Origin: Muribaculaceae bacterium
Lineage (GTDB): Bacteria; Bacteroidota; Bacteroidia; Bacteroidales; Muribaculaceae
Reading direction: 5' to 3'
DNA: 41,255 nucleotides
NCBI GenBank assembly: GCA_017620885.1
Contig: JAGAUF010000062.1
Coordinates: forward strand, 1 to 41,255
Made by a program: the position numbers and the translations under genes. The notes under the pieces are model-generated. The model was not told the DNA's origin and searched no databases. It was given only the letters and a program-made list of their open reading frames with translations. Numbering within the stretch: position 1 is the first letter of the stretch; each line of letters starts with the position of its first letter. Shown here piece after piece: positions 15,444 to 25,692 of the stretch.

Positions 15444-16304
15444 ATGATGAGTGGAGAAAATTCAGGGAGCGAAGCAATGCAACCGGACGCCCCGATGCAG
15501 ATAGACCTTGATGCAATCCTCAAGGCTCGTGTTCCGAAGGGGAAGCGGTGGCTCGTGTCGCGGCCGGTCACAGCTCTGCTGGAGCGGCTTGTCCGTCAGA
15601 AGGATTTGAATAGGATTCTGCGCGAGGCGTATCCTGCCGAGGGATGCGAGTTTGCACGTCGCGTGTTGGAAATTCAGAATATCGAAGTCAAGGTGCAGGG
15701 ATTGGAGAAACTGGAGCGTGGGAAACGGTATATTTTCGCATCCAATCATCCTTTAGGCGGTCTCGACGGAATAACGCTGATAGCTGTTTTAGGAGATTTG
15801 TACGGCGACGAGGGTATATGGTTTTTGGTCAATGACCTGCTGATGAATGTTGCGCCGCTTAAGCCCGTATTTCTGCCGATCAATAAATTCGGAGGACAGG
15901 GACGTGCGGCTGCGTCGGCAATCAATGATGCGTATGCGTCCGCCGCGCAGATAGTGATTTTCCCTGCCGGCCTTGTGTCGCGCAAGCAGCCGGAGGGAAT
16001 CAAGGATCTGACGTGGCAGAAAGCGTTTGTCGCAAAGGCTATGGAATTTGACCGCGACATTGTCCCGGTGCATTTTAAAGCCCTGAACAGCAGCTTTTTC
16101 TATAATGTGGCGAACTGGCGCAAGCAGGCCGGGGTGAAGGTAAATGTCGAGCAGGTGCTTTTGCCGTCGGAATTGTGTAAAGCGTCGGGCAAGCATTTCG
16201 AGATAGTGTTTGGCGATCCCATCAGCGTGGAATATTTGCGTGCAAGTGGCGAAAGCGCCCCGGCTCTCGCAGCCCGCATCCGCGAGATGGTCTATACGCT
16301 GTGA
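15444..16304 (+). CDS. PlsC-like (LPLAT superfamily) acyltransferase
   Basis: A 286-residue acyltransferase of the lysophospholipid acyltransferase superfamily. The catalytic motif is ASNHPLGGLDG (99-109), with His102 and Asp108 separated by five residues rather than the classical four. PLKPVFLPINKFGGQGR (138-154) and VIFPAGLVSRKQ (171-182) correspond to the substrate-binding and FPEG-like blocks. No strong membrane helix is visible, so it is probably peripheral. The NHPLGGLDG variant is shared, as far as I recall, with Bacteroidetes PlsC-like enzymes such as the glycine-lipid O-acyltransferase GlsA; the usual GlsB partner is not adjacent, so I leave the symbol empty. Phospholipid synthesis genes (psd, pssA) lie a few kilobases downstream. 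The first two codons are both ATG, so the start may be 15444 or 15447. Confidence 0.85.
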   Translation: MMSGENSGSEAMQPDAPMQIDLDAILKARVPKGKRWLVSRPVTALLERLVRQKDLNRILREAYPAEGCEFARRVLEIQNIEVKVQGLEKLERGKRYIFASNHPLGGLDGITLIAVLGDLYGDEGIWFLVNDLLMNVAPLKPVFLPINKFGGQGRAAASAINDAYASAAQIVIFPAGLVSRKQPEGIKDLTWQKAFVAKAMEFDRDIVPVHFKALNSSFFYNVANWRKQAGVKVNVEQVLLPSELCKASGKHFEIVFGDPISVEYLRASGESAPALAARIREMVYTL

Positions 16305-16371
16305 CATCGGGGCTGAAGGATAAGACGTATAGATAGTGCGGAAGGATAAGGCGTAAGGGTGAGAATTTTGA

Positions 16372-16403
16372 TTTGTGGGAATGGGAAAAAAGTATTAATT
16401 TTG
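16372..16403 (+). promoter_or_regulatory. Promoter of pyrG-yidC
   Basis: TTTG at 16372-16375 and TAATTTTG at 16396-16403, spacing 20, exact match to the consensus. The leader before the pyrG ATG is about 60 bases and purine-rich. Confidence 0.8.
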
Positions 16404-16466
16404 TGGCTTAAAATGGGGAAGAAGGGGGAGGAATGAAGGTGGATGATGTAAGTAAGTGAAAATTAG

Positions 16467-18089
<1,623 letters not shown>

Positions 18090-18138
18090 TAAAACTTCAA
18101 TAAGAAAAATTACAGTAATTCCCGGAAGATAATCGAAG

Positions 18139-20232
18139 ATGGATAAAAATACACTGACCGGATTATTGCTGATGGCCGCGGTCTTCTTCGCCTTTATGTG
18201 GCTCAGACCGAAGCCTGAAGCTATACCCGCCGAAGGGACAGCTACGGAACAGACTGAGACTCAACAGGCGGAATCACAACAGGCCGCGAACACATTGAGC
18301 GCCACGGAATTGGGGTGGCTCAAGGATAATATAATGCAAAACGGTGTTCGCGCCGAAGGCGATACGACGGGCAATGTCTATACATTGTCGTCGCCCGGTA
18401 TCGAGCTGACACTCAAAGGGGATTCTTTGACCGGTAGCGTGACCGTAGACGGCAAGCAAGTTAGCTTGCAGGCGCTTGAAGATGCTGCCACACCTGCAGA
18501 CGTCAGGACTAAGGGTCTCGCGTTGATTCGTGAGACGAGCACCTCCATGGGACAATACGGACGTTTCGCGCAGTTCCTGAGGGGCGATAAGAAGGATATT
18601 GTGCTTGAGAACGACGCCATCAAGCTGACCCTATCCTCTAAGGGGGGTACTGTCACGCGCGCCGAGCTTAAGAAATATGATACGGAATACAGCGCCGACG
18701 AGAGCAAGAAGCAGAAGAAGAAAGTAGTCATCTTTGAAGGCGAACACAATCAATTGGCGATGCGTCTGCCGTTGCCTCAGGACATTTCGACGTCCCAGCT
18801 GTATTTCAAGCCCGTGCAGGTCAGCGACAGCACGGTGCGTATGCTGCTTGAATTTGCCCCTGACACGTATTGGGGTCTCGAATATACGCTCCCGAAGGGT
18901 GAAAACTACGTTACCGGCATCCGGGTGATTCAGAAGAATATGGCTGCCGTGGCGCAGTCGAATATCCGCAATCTGGGCGTAGACTGGATGCAGGATGTGA
19001 AGCGTCAGGAGCAGGGGAGAATGTTTGAGGAACGCAATTCCGGACTTTACTACAAATTTGCCGGTGGTGACGTGGAACATCTTTCCGAGTCGGACGATGA
19101 CGAAGAAGAGCGTCAGGCAAAAATCAAATGGATCGGTTTCAAGAATCAGTTCTTCTCCTCAGTGCTGATCTCCAAGCGTCCGTTCCATACGGCGGATTTT
19201 AAATCGGAGGTGCTCAAGGGTCAGGATTATCTTAAGAAACTTGATGCGAAAGCCATCGTTAATGACTACGACTGGAACGCTGACGTTCCGGCCAGCTTCG
19301 ACTGGTATATTGGCCCGAACCTCTATCCTCTTCTTTCATCGCTCGACGATAAGATCGATGCAGACGAGGATCTTGACATGACCCGTCTTATCCCGTTAGG
19401 ATGGAGCCTTTTCCGATGGATCAACACCCTTGTGATAATTCCTATATTCAGCTTCTTGGGAGATTTCATCAGCAATTATGGCATCATAATCCTGCTGCTG
19501 ACCATCTTCATCAAGCTGGTGCTTTTCCCGTTGACATATAAGAGTTATAAGAGTCAGGCCAAGATGCGCGTATTGGCGCCGGATATTAAGGAAATCAATG
19601 ACAAATATCCCGGTCAGGACAATGCGATGCTTCGTCAGCAGAAAACGATGGAGCTTTACAGCAAGGCCGGTGCGTCGCCCTTCTCGGGCTGTCTGCCGAT
19701 GTTGCTGCAGATGCCTATCCTCTTTGCGATGTTCACCTTCTTCCCGTCGGCAATTGAGCTTCGCGGCCAGTCGTTCCTTTGGGTACATGACCTTTCAGCT
19801 CCCGACGCGATAGTTTCATGGAGCGGCAATATTCCTTTCATCACGGAGTATTTCGGCAATCATATCTCCCTCTTCTGTCTCTTGATGACGGTGACGAATA
19901 TCCTCTATACCTACATCAATATGCAGAATCAGCCCAACTCAATGCCGGGTATGAAATGGATGATGTATCTGATGCCGGTAATGTTCCTTGTATTCTTCAA
20001 CAATTATGCTGCCGGCTTGAGCTACTACTATTTCCTCTCGCTTCTTATCACGATTATTCAGACATACGCTTTCCGTCTGATTATCAAGGAAGACGTAGTG
20101 CGTAAGCAGATAAAGGAGAATGCGAAGAAGCCACGCAAGAAATCCGGCTTTATGGCGCGTCTTGAAGAGATGCAGCGCCAGCAGCAGCAAATGCTGAAGG
20201 AGCAGCAGAAACAGCAATCCAAGCGTCGTTGA
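18139..20232 (+). CDS. yidC: Membrane protein insertase YidC
   Basis: Inserts proteins into the inner membrane, alone or with SecYEG. The 697-residue protein starts with an N-terminal membrane helix (LLLMAAVFFAFMWL, about 7-20). A large periplasmic beta domain follows to about residue 410 and includes the conserved YWGLEYTLPKGENYVTG and IGPNLYPLL. The five-helix core begins at about 415 with LGWSLFRWINTLVIIPIFSFLG and holds LFPLTYKSYKSQAKM, SPFSGCLPMLLQMPILFAMFTF and NNYAAGLSYYYF. The tail is a glutamine-rich basic stretch (LEEMQRQQQQMLKEQQKQ) that may contact ribosomes. It is longer than the Escherichia coli protein, as usual in Bacteroidetes. Probably cotranscribed with pyrG. Confidence 0.97.
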   Translation: MDKNTLTGLLLMAAVFFAFMWLRPKPEAIPAEGTATEQTETQQAESQQAANTLSATELGWLKDNIMQNGVRAEGDTTGNVYTLSSPGIELTLKGDSLTGSVTVDGKQVSLQALEDAATPADVRTKGLALIRETSTSMGQYGRFAQFLRGDKKDIVLENDAIKLTLSSKGGTVTRAELKKYDTEYSADESKKQKKKVVIFEGEHNQLAMRLPLPQDISTSQLYFKPVQVSDSTVRMLLEFAPDTYWGLEYTLPKGENYVTGIRVIQKNMAAVAQSNIRNLGVDWMQDVKRQEQGRMFEERNSGLYYKFAGGDVEHLSESDDDEEERQAKIKWIGFKNQFFSSVLISKRPFHTADFKSEVLKGQDYLKKLDAKAIVNDYDWNADVPASFDWYIGPNLYPLLSSLDDKIDADEDLDMTRLIPLGWSLFRWINTLVIIPIFSFLGDFISNYGIIILLLTIFIKLVLFPLTYKSYKSQAKMRVLAPDIKEINDKYPGQDNAMLRQQKTMELYSKAGASPFSGCLPMLLQMPILFAMFTFFPSAIELRGQSFLWVHDLSAPDAIVSWSGNIPFITEYFGNHISLFCLLMTVTNILYTYINMQNQPNSMPGMKWMMYLMPVMFLVFFNNYAAGLSYYYFLSLLITIIQTYAFRLIIKEDVVRKQIKENAKKPRKKSGFMARLEEMQRQQQQMLKEQQKQQSKRR

Positions 20233-20264
20233 GGATAGCGTAAACAAAGTTATGTAAAGAATAA

Positions 20265-20296
20265 AAGGAGGGGTGATCTTCGGGTCACTCCTTCTT
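20265..20296 (+). terminator. Terminator-like hairpin after yidC
   Basis: Twelve pairs (20265-20276 with 20285-20296, two of them G-U) close the loop TCTTCGGG, 32 bases after the yidC stop. The right arm ends CTTCTT followed by CGTCTATGG, a poor U tract. It precedes the psd promoter and most likely ends the pyrG-yidC message. Confidence 0.62.
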
Positions 20297-20361
20297 CGTC
20301 TATGGAAATCTTAATACTTCGTCTGAACATCTGTGAAGATGAAAAGATGACAGAAGAAAGA

Positions 20362-20393
20362 TTTGCATATTAGGATAAAAAAGATTAATTTTG
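20362..20393 (+). promoter_or_regulatory. Promoter of psd-pssA
   Basis: TTTG at 20362-20365 and TAATTTTG at 20386-20393, spacing 20. The predicted start is near 20400, about 58 bases before the psd start codon. Confidence 0.78.
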
Positions 20394-20457
20394 CCGAATA
20401 GAGATATTCAGAAAAGGCGAAAGTCGGGATATCTTGTGAAAATTACAGCATAAATAA

Positions 20458-21141
20458 TTGAATATTCACAGAGTTAAGATACATCGAGAAGGGACTAACA
20501 TCCTGATATTGCTATTATTGGTGATGTTGGTGTTGAATATTCCGGCATGGCTGTTTCTGCCGCCACCTGTTTTCCCGGCGGTATTTACGGCTATCTGCGG
20601 GGTGTTTTATCTTTTCGTGTTCAATTTCTTCCGGTGTCCTGTGCGCCATTATAGAGGAGGGCGTAAGGGGCAGGTTGTGAGCAGTGTTGATGGCAAGGTC
20701 GTTGTGATCGAAGAGGTGGATGAACCTGAGTTTATCAAGGGTAGAGCCATCCAGCTGTCGGTGTTTATGTCGCCCTTGAATGTCCATGCCAACTGGTTCC
20801 CGGTGGACGGAAAAGTTGTTTATGTGAAGCATCATCCGGGTCGTTTTCTATCGGCTTATCTTCCTAAATCGAGTACGGATAATGAGCGGTGTACGATAGG
20901 AATCGAGACTCCGGAGGGTCATCGCGTCACGGTGCGGCAGATAGCCGGTGCGATGGCGCGACGCATAGTCACGTATGCGCGAGAGGGTGAAGAAGCCTCG
21001 ATCGACAATCACCTCGGCTTTATAAAGTTCGGCTCACGTGTGGATATTTTCCTGCCATTGGGCAGTGAGATAGATGTTTGGATTCATCAGAAGACTCGCG
21101 GAGGCGTAACGCCGATAGCCAAACTGCCGCCGCGCACATAG
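20458..21141 (+). CDS. psd: Phosphatidylserine decarboxylase proenzyme
   Basis: Decarboxylates phosphatidylserine to phosphatidylethanolamine at the inner membrane. The 227-residue protein is the short type. It has hydrophobic N-terminal segments (about 14-35 and 40-57), then VDGKVVVIEEV, SVFMSPLNVHANWFPVDG, the basic LPKSSTDNERCTIGIETPEGH region, and the self-cleavage site GFIKFGSRVDIFLP. Cleavage between Gly192 and Ser193 would turn Ser193 into the pyruvoyl cofactor. The start must be TTG at 20458, because a TAA stands directly before it in frame and the next in-frame ATG would remove the conserved VKIHREGTN start. pssA follows 39 bases later, so the two steps of phosphatidylethanolamine synthesis are coupled in one operon. 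Confidence 0.94.
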   Translation: MNIHRVKIHREGTNILILLLLVMLVLNIPAWLFLPPPVFPAVFTAICGVFYLFVFNFFRCPVRHYRGGRKGQVVSSVDGKVVVIEEVDEPEFIKGRAIQLSVFMSPLNVHANWFPVDGKVVYVKHHPGRFLSAYLPKSSTDNERCTIGIETPEGHRVTVRQIAGAMARRIVTYAREGEEASIDNHLGFIKFGSRVDIFLPLGSEIDVWIHQKTRGGVTPIAKLPPRT

Positions 21142-21180
21142 CGTTAAAGGAGATAGATTGGGATAAAATTAGAGAAATAG

Positions 21181-21894
21181 ATGAACGTTATAAAGGGAAA
21201 TTTTGCAAACGGCCTGACGTGTCTGAATCTTGTGTCGGGCGTCATCGCGATAATCTGCGGTGCGATGGGCAGCGACCTTCTGTGGGGAGTGTCGGGGACG
21301 CACTGGGCATGGGTTTTTATAGGCATCGCGGCTGTGGCGGATTTTTCCGATGGCTTTGCAGCGCGTCTTCTCAATGCATATTCCGACCTCGGGAAGGAAC
21401 TTGATTCTCTGTGTGATAACGTCAGCTTTGGCGTTGCTCCCGCATTGACGCTTTTTTTCGCGCTCGAAGATTACGGTGCTGACCGATGGGTGAAATGGAT
21501 AGCTCTGGCGATTGCCGTCTGCGGAGCTTTGCGTCTGGCACGTTTCAATACCGACGCGAGTCAGGAGACATCGTTTGTGGGCCTCCCTATTCCCGGTAAT
21601 GCTATCTTCTGGATAGGGTATATGGCTCAAGTGGAGGCCGGCGCGCATTGGATGACGGAATGGTGGTGTGTCGTTCCGTTGATACTCTTGGAGAGCTGGC
21701 TGATGGTCAGCCAGCTGCGTATTTTCTCGTTCAAGATGAAGACGCTGTCTTGGCGTGGCAATGAGGCCCGGTGGCTGACGCTTGCGGCGGCTGTTGTGTT
21801 TTTGGCCTTGACAGGGATTGCGGGTCTTTTCTGGACCGTGATTTTCTATGTGGTGCTTTCCCAAATGCGGGTCGGCAAAAAAATGCTCCATTGA
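21181..21894 (+). CDS. pssA: CDP-diacylglycerol--serine O-phosphatidyltransferase
   Basis: Makes phosphatidylserine from CDP-diacylglycerol and serine, the substrate for the decarboxylase encoded just upstream. The 237-residue membrane protein has the full CDP-alcohol phosphotransferase signature, D-G-x2-A-R-x8-G-x3-D-x3-D, running from DGFAARLL (near residue 59) to LDSLCD, followed by NVSFGVAPA and GALRLARFNT typical of PssA. About seven or eight membrane helices are visible. Start is the ATG at 21181, which opens the conserved NVIKGNFANGLTCLNLVSG. The DUF4834 gene follows after about 110 bases. Confidence 0.95.
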   Translation: MNVIKGNFANGLTCLNLVSGVIAIICGAMGSDLLWGVSGTHWAWVFIGIAAVADFSDGFAARLLNAYSDLGKELDSLCDNVSFGVAPALTLFFALEDYGADRWVKWIALAIAVCGALRLARFNTDASQETSFVGLPIPGNAIFWIGYMAQVEAGAHWMTEWWCVVPLILLESWLMVSQLRIFSFKMKTLSWRGNEARWLTLAAAVVFLALTGIAGLFWTVIFYVVLSQMRVGKKMLH

Positions 21895-22005
21895 CGCAGA
21901 AACTGTTAATTTTAAAACAGCTTTTAAAATAACGGCGTTTCCTCATCGTTATATAAATGGATGGGGAAGGTGTCGCTGTCTGTTGTGGCGCATAAATTGA
22001 AATAT

Positions 22006-22413
22006 ATGGAAATATTGTTGATAATCCTGATAATAATGGTTGTGCTGTTGCCGCTGTTGCGGAGATGGTTGCAGCCGTTTTTGATGAGATATGCTCAGCG
22101 CAAGACGGAGGATTTCTTCCGCAAGCAGATGGGGGTTCCTCCGGTATCTAAGGAGGAACGTAAGGCGCGTCGCAAGCAGGAGAAAGCCCGTAGGGAGGGT
22201 AGATTCTATGAAGGAAGAAGAGAATACGGTTTCACGCCCGGAGGTGAGGAACCTATCATCCCGAAAGAGTATGCAGAGGATGTGGAATTTGTAGAGATAA
22301 AGGAATTTACACAAGAAGAAATAGCGGCCGACAGAAAAGGGAAAGCTCGGATTGAGACTTGTCGGGAGACGCAGATTTCCGATGCGGAATGGGAAGAGAT
22401 TGAAAGAAAATAA
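22006..22413 (+). CDS. DUF4834 family membrane-anchored protein
   Basis: A 135-residue protein of unknown function. It has one N-terminal membrane helix (MEILLIILIIMVVLLPLL, residues 1-18), then a strongly basic stretch of about 60 residues rich in Arg and Lys (KEERKARRKQEKARREG) and an acidic C-terminal third (EDVEFVEIKEFTQEEIAAD). This layout and the position directly after pssA match DUF4834 of Bacteroidetes. I prefer the ATG at 22006, which begins right at the helix; the ATG at 21961 would add 15 polar residues. The charge pattern suggests a helix-anchored cytoplasmic segment. No role can be assigned. Confidence 0.72.
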   Translation: MEILLIILIIMVVLLPLLRRWLQPFLMRYAQRKTEDFFRKQMGVPPVSKEERKARRKQEKARREGRFYEGRREYGFTPGGEEPIIPKEYAEDVEFVEIKEFTQEEIAADRKGKARIETCRETQISDAEWEEIERK

Positions 22414-22451
22414 AAGAAAAAAGGGGGCGTAAATACGGGTAGAAAAGAGGA

Positions 22452-23318
22452 ATGAGCAAGACACTGTATGTCAGCGATATGGATGGGACACTGCTTTCAC
22501 CGGATAGTAAAATTTCGGATGAAACGCGACGTCTTCTGAATGAGGCGATACGTGAAGGCGCCTGTTTTACTGTTGCCACGGCGCGCACGCCGGCCACGGT
22601 CTCTCCGTTGCTGAAAGGTGTGGAGATGAACTTGCCGGCATGTGTCATGACAGGGTCGGCATTGTGGAATCCGGCGACGGACGAATACAGTAATATATGC
22701 TACATAGCTGAGGATGAGGTCAGAAAGGCCATTGATATTTATCGTGAAGCCTCCCTTCCGACGTTTGTCTATACCCTTGAAGAGGGGGTAATCAATATGT
22801 ATCATATCGGCGACTTGAACGAATTGGAATATGCTTTTCTTGAGCAACGACTGCATACCCCGTTCAAGCGTCCGCGTGTGACTCTCGAAGACAGCGACCG
22901 CCTCCCCGAGCATCTCGACAAGGTTATCCTCTTTTTTGCAATTCAGCCTACCGAGCCTGCCTTTGAGGTGTATGAACGTCTGAAGCGTGTGATGCGCAGC
23001 ACATTGATGTATTACCATGACACGTATGGCGAGGAGATCGCTCTTTTGGAGATTTTCGCCGAGGGGTCGACGAAGGCTCGCGCAGTGCGCGATTTGGCCC
23101 GGGCGATAGGTGCCGACCGCATCGTGGCTTTCGGTGACAATCTCAATGATCTGCCGTTGCTCCGTGCGGCTGATGTGGCTGTGGCTGTCGGCAATGCAGT
23201 CGATGAGGTGAAGGAGGTTGCCGACTGTGTGATAGGGAGCAATGCCGACGACTCCGTGCCTAAAGCAATTCTTGCAAATATGCGCGGCTTACTGGATTTC
23301 GGTAAGAGCAAACAGTAA
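22452..23318 (+). CDS. Cof-type HAD-IIB family phosphatase
   Basis: A 288-residue haloacid-dehalogenase phosphatase. Motif I is DMDGTLL (9-15) with nucleophile Asp9 and acid-base Asp11, motif II lies in TVATARTP, and motif IV is FGDNLNDLPLLRAADVAVAVGNA near the C-terminus. The roughly 100-residue cap between them, including YTLEEGVINMYHIGDLNELE, is the IIB type. Relatives hydrolyse sugar phosphates, flavin or pyridoxal phosphates; the substrate here cannot be told from sequence. It is followed 10 bases later by the histidine kinase gene, so they are cotranscribed. Confidence 0.9.
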   Translation: MSKTLYVSDMDGTLLSPDSKISDETRRLLNEAIREGACFTVATARTPATVSPLLKGVEMNLPACVMTGSALWNPATDEYSNICYIAEDEVRKAIDIYREASLPTFVYTLEEGVINMYHIGDLNELEYAFLEQRLHTPFKRPRVTLEDSDRLPEHLDKVILFFAIQPTEPAFEVYERLKRVMRSTLMYYHDTYGEEIALLEIFAEGSTKARAVRDLARAIGADRIVAFGDNLNDLPLLRAADVAVAVGNAVDEVKEVADCVIGSNADDSVPKAILANMRGLLDFGKSKQ

Positions 23319-23328
23319 AATTTCAGAA

Positions 23329-24549
23329 ATGAACCTCGGACAAAGAAACTGGAAAATAGCGTTTTTAGTAGTCAGTGCGATTGCTATCGGAGTGTTTTTG
23401 CTGATCAGCAATGGCCTCGTCAAGGATCTTGGGCAGCAGGAACGCGAGAGGATGCATATCTGGGCGTCGGCTACGCAGCGTCTGGCGCAGGCCGATATGA
23501 ACAGCGATTTCGAGTTTCTTCTCAATATCATTTCGCAGAACAATTCCATACCTGTGATGACAGCCGACGAGCATGGCAACGTGCTTGAGTATCGCAATTT
23601 CAATCTTCCGGAGAAGGTGGATACAGCGGAACATATCGGGATGGAGGAGTTGTCGCCGCGCAATCGGGAATATCTTCAGAAACGTCTGTCGCGGGGTTTG
23701 GGTGGGCTTACGCCGGCCGAAGCCGTGAAAGCGGACAATTCTCACGTGATTCCCGTGGAGATATATGATAAGACGTATCAGTACATCTATTACGAGGATT
23801 CGATATTGCTTAAGCGCCTGAGCTGGTATCCGTATATTCAGCTTGGGGTTATGGTGATTCTTGTGCTGATAATCTATTTCGCGGTGCTTTATAGCAAGCG
23901 TGCGGAGCAGAACCGCGTATGGGTCGGCCTTTCAAAAGAGACGGCGCATCAGCTGGGCACCCCAATCTCGTCGCTGATGGCATGGACGCAATATCTTGAG
24001 GCTCTCGGCATAGAGCAGGAGGTGGTGAAAGAGATTGACAAAGACGTGAAGCGTCTGACGACGATAGCAGATAGATTTTCCAAGATTGGCTCGCGCCCCG
24101 AGATGCAACTTGAGTTCCTTAACGAGGCGGTGCGCAATTCGCTGCAATATCTTCGCAGCCGTATCTCCGGGAAAGTGGATATAGAGATGAATCTTGGCGA
24201 TGAGGATTACGGGGTTATGCTGTCGCGCCCGCTATTTGAGTGGGTAATGGAAAATCTGACGAAGAATGCGGTCGACGCCATGTCGGGCCACGGCAAGATA
24301 ACAATCACGACGGGGAGGGAGAAGGATAAGGTATTTATCGAGGTTAAGGATACGGGTAAGGGGATAGCCCGCAAGAATTTCAAGGATGTGTTTTCTCCCG
24401 GCTATACAACGAAGAAACGTGGGTGGGGATTGGGACTTACGCTCGTGAAGCGCATTATTCAGGATTATCACGGCGGTCGCATTTTTGTCAAAGAATCAGA
24501 ACTCGGCAAAGGCACTACATTCCGCATTGAGATTCCGATAACCGACTGA
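23329..24549 (+). CDS. Membrane sensor histidine kinase
   Basis: A 406-residue sensor kinase. Two membrane helices (about 10-28 and 169-188) bracket a periplasmic sensor domain of about 140 residues. The H box is KETAHQLGTPISSL (203-216) with phospho-accepting His207, the N box is ENLTKNAVDAM (308-318), the G1 box is DTGKGI (341-346) and the G2 box is GWGLGL (365-370). I use the ATG at 23329, which gives a short cytoplasmic N-terminus and normal first helix; the frame is open further upstream inside the phosphatase gene. The ETAHQLGTPIS version of the H box is a common Bacteroidetes type. No response regulator is adjacent, so it is an orphan kinase here; its signal is unknown. Confidence 0.93.
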   Translation: MNLGQRNWKIAFLVVSAIAIGVFLLISNGLVKDLGQQERERMHIWASATQRLAQADMNSDFEFLLNIISQNNSIPVMTADEHGNVLEYRNFNLPEKVDTAEHIGMEELSPRNREYLQKRLSRGLGGLTPAEAVKADNSHVIPVEIYDKTYQYIYYEDSILLKRLSWYPYIQLGVMVILVLIIYFAVLYSKRAEQNRVWVGLSKETAHQLGTPISSLMAWTQYLEALGIEQEVVKEIDKDVKRLTTIADRFSKIGSRPEMQLEFLNEAVRNSLQYLRSRISGKVDIEMNLGDEDYGVMLSRPLFEWVMENLTKNAVDAMSGHGKITITTGREKDKVFIEVKDTGKGIARKNFKDVFSPGYTTKKRGWGLGLTLVKRIIQDYHGGRIFVKESELGKGTTFRIEIPITD

Positions 24550-24641
24550 TATGGACTGATATGACTATAAAATAATAAAACAATAAAAATAATCTTCAGG
24601 CGTATTAACGCTGAAAATAATTAACTTAACAAGTAAAAACG

Positions 24642-25658
24642 ATGGAAATTATGAAGGAGAAAGAGCCCGGCATTAAAGAGCGGATAGCAAAGCCGCTTTA
24701 CTGGGTCCTTCTTGTGTTGATGTTTATTCCCTTTGCAGCCTTCCCCGGCTTGGGTTTTTCAATAACCCCTCCGGTGGCTCTCTTTATAGGTCTGGCGTTT
24801 GCTCTGATCTTCGGAATCCCTTGTGGCAAATTCAATAAGAAATTGTCGAAATATCTTCTTCAGGCGTCGGTAGTCGGCCTTGGCTTCGGTATGAATCTTT
24901 CCGACTCGTTGAAGAGTGGTGCCGACGGTATGCTTTTTACGGTGTTTTCCGTAGTTCTCGTTATGGTCGTGGGCGTATGGCTGGGCCGTTATATGAGAAT
25001 TGACGAGAAGACGAGCTATTTGATTTCTTCCGGTACGGCTATATGCGGTGGTAGTGCGATTGCTGCCGTGGGTGGTGTGCTGAAGGCGAAGGAGAACGAG
25101 ATGGCCGTATCGCTGGGCGTCATCTTCATCCTCAACGCCATAGCGCTCTTCATCTTCCCTCCGATGGGTCACTTGTTCGGACTTTCGCAGGAGCAGTTCG
25201 GTACGTGGGCTGCGATAGCTATCCATGATACCAGCTCCGTTGTGGGTGCCGGCGACGCATACGGTGCCAAGGCGTGCGAGATTGCGACGCTTATCAAATG
25301 TACGCGTGCGCTCTGGATTATACCTCTGGCATTTTTCACGATGTGGTTTTTCCGTAAACGCAATGGCGGCGAGGGTAATGGAAAGGTCAGCATTCCGTGG
25401 TTTATCTTCCTCTTCGTGCTTGCAATGGTAATCAATACCTATACTCCGGAATCGATGATGACCGCCATGCGTCCGATATATGACGGCATTGTTGTAGGCG
25501 CCAAGCAATGTCTTATCGCTGTGCTTTTCGCAATCGGTGCAAGTCTGAGCCTCGGCGTCATCAAGCAGGTGGGTGTCAAGCCGATGATTCAGGCGCTTAC
25601 GCTTTGGATGGTGATTGGCGCCATGAGTCTCTTCGTAGTGATGTACACTATACCCTGA
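24642..25658 (+). CDS. YeiH/UPF0324 family putative sulfate exporter
   Basis: A 338-residue polytopic membrane protein with about ten hydrophobic segments. Family signatures include PPVALFIGLAFALIFGIPCG, YLLQASVVGLGFGMNL, YLISSGTAICGGSAIAA and AIHDTSSVVGAGDAYG, the hallmark of the YeiH (UPF0324) proteins. Some members are linked to sulfur metabolism and are called putative sulfate exporters, but the substrate is not firmly established. The 92 bases upstream contain no recognisable TAnnTTTG box; they hold a possible small hairpin near 24595-24615, so the gene may be read from upstream or by an alternative sigma factor. Convergent with the metallo-hydrolase gene. Confidence 0.88.
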   Translation: MEIMKEKEPGIKERIAKPLYWVLLVLMFIPFAAFPGLGFSITPPVALFIGLAFALIFGIPCGKFNKKLSKYLLQASVVGLGFGMNLSDSLKSGADGMLFTVFSVVLVMVVGVWLGRYMRIDEKTSYLISSGTAICGGSAIAAVGGVLKAKENEMAVSLGVIFILNAIALFIFPPMGHLFGLSQEQFGTWAAIAIHDTSSVVGAGDAYGAKACEIATLIKCTRALWIIPLAFFTMWFFRKRNGGEGNGKVSIPWFIFLFVLAMVINTYTPESMMTAMRPIYDGIVVGAKQCLIAVLFAIGASLSLGVIKQVGVKPMIQALTLWMVIGAMSLFVVMYTIP

Positions 25659-25692
25659 GGGTAGGGGCTTAAAAATAAAATATGAATCAACG

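Noticed and set aside
23242-23328. N-terminal extension of the histidine kinase into the HAD phosphatase gene
   Set aside because: It would overlap the phosphatase coding sequence by 77 bases, and the ATG at 23329 gives the normal short cytoplasmic N-terminus before the first helix.
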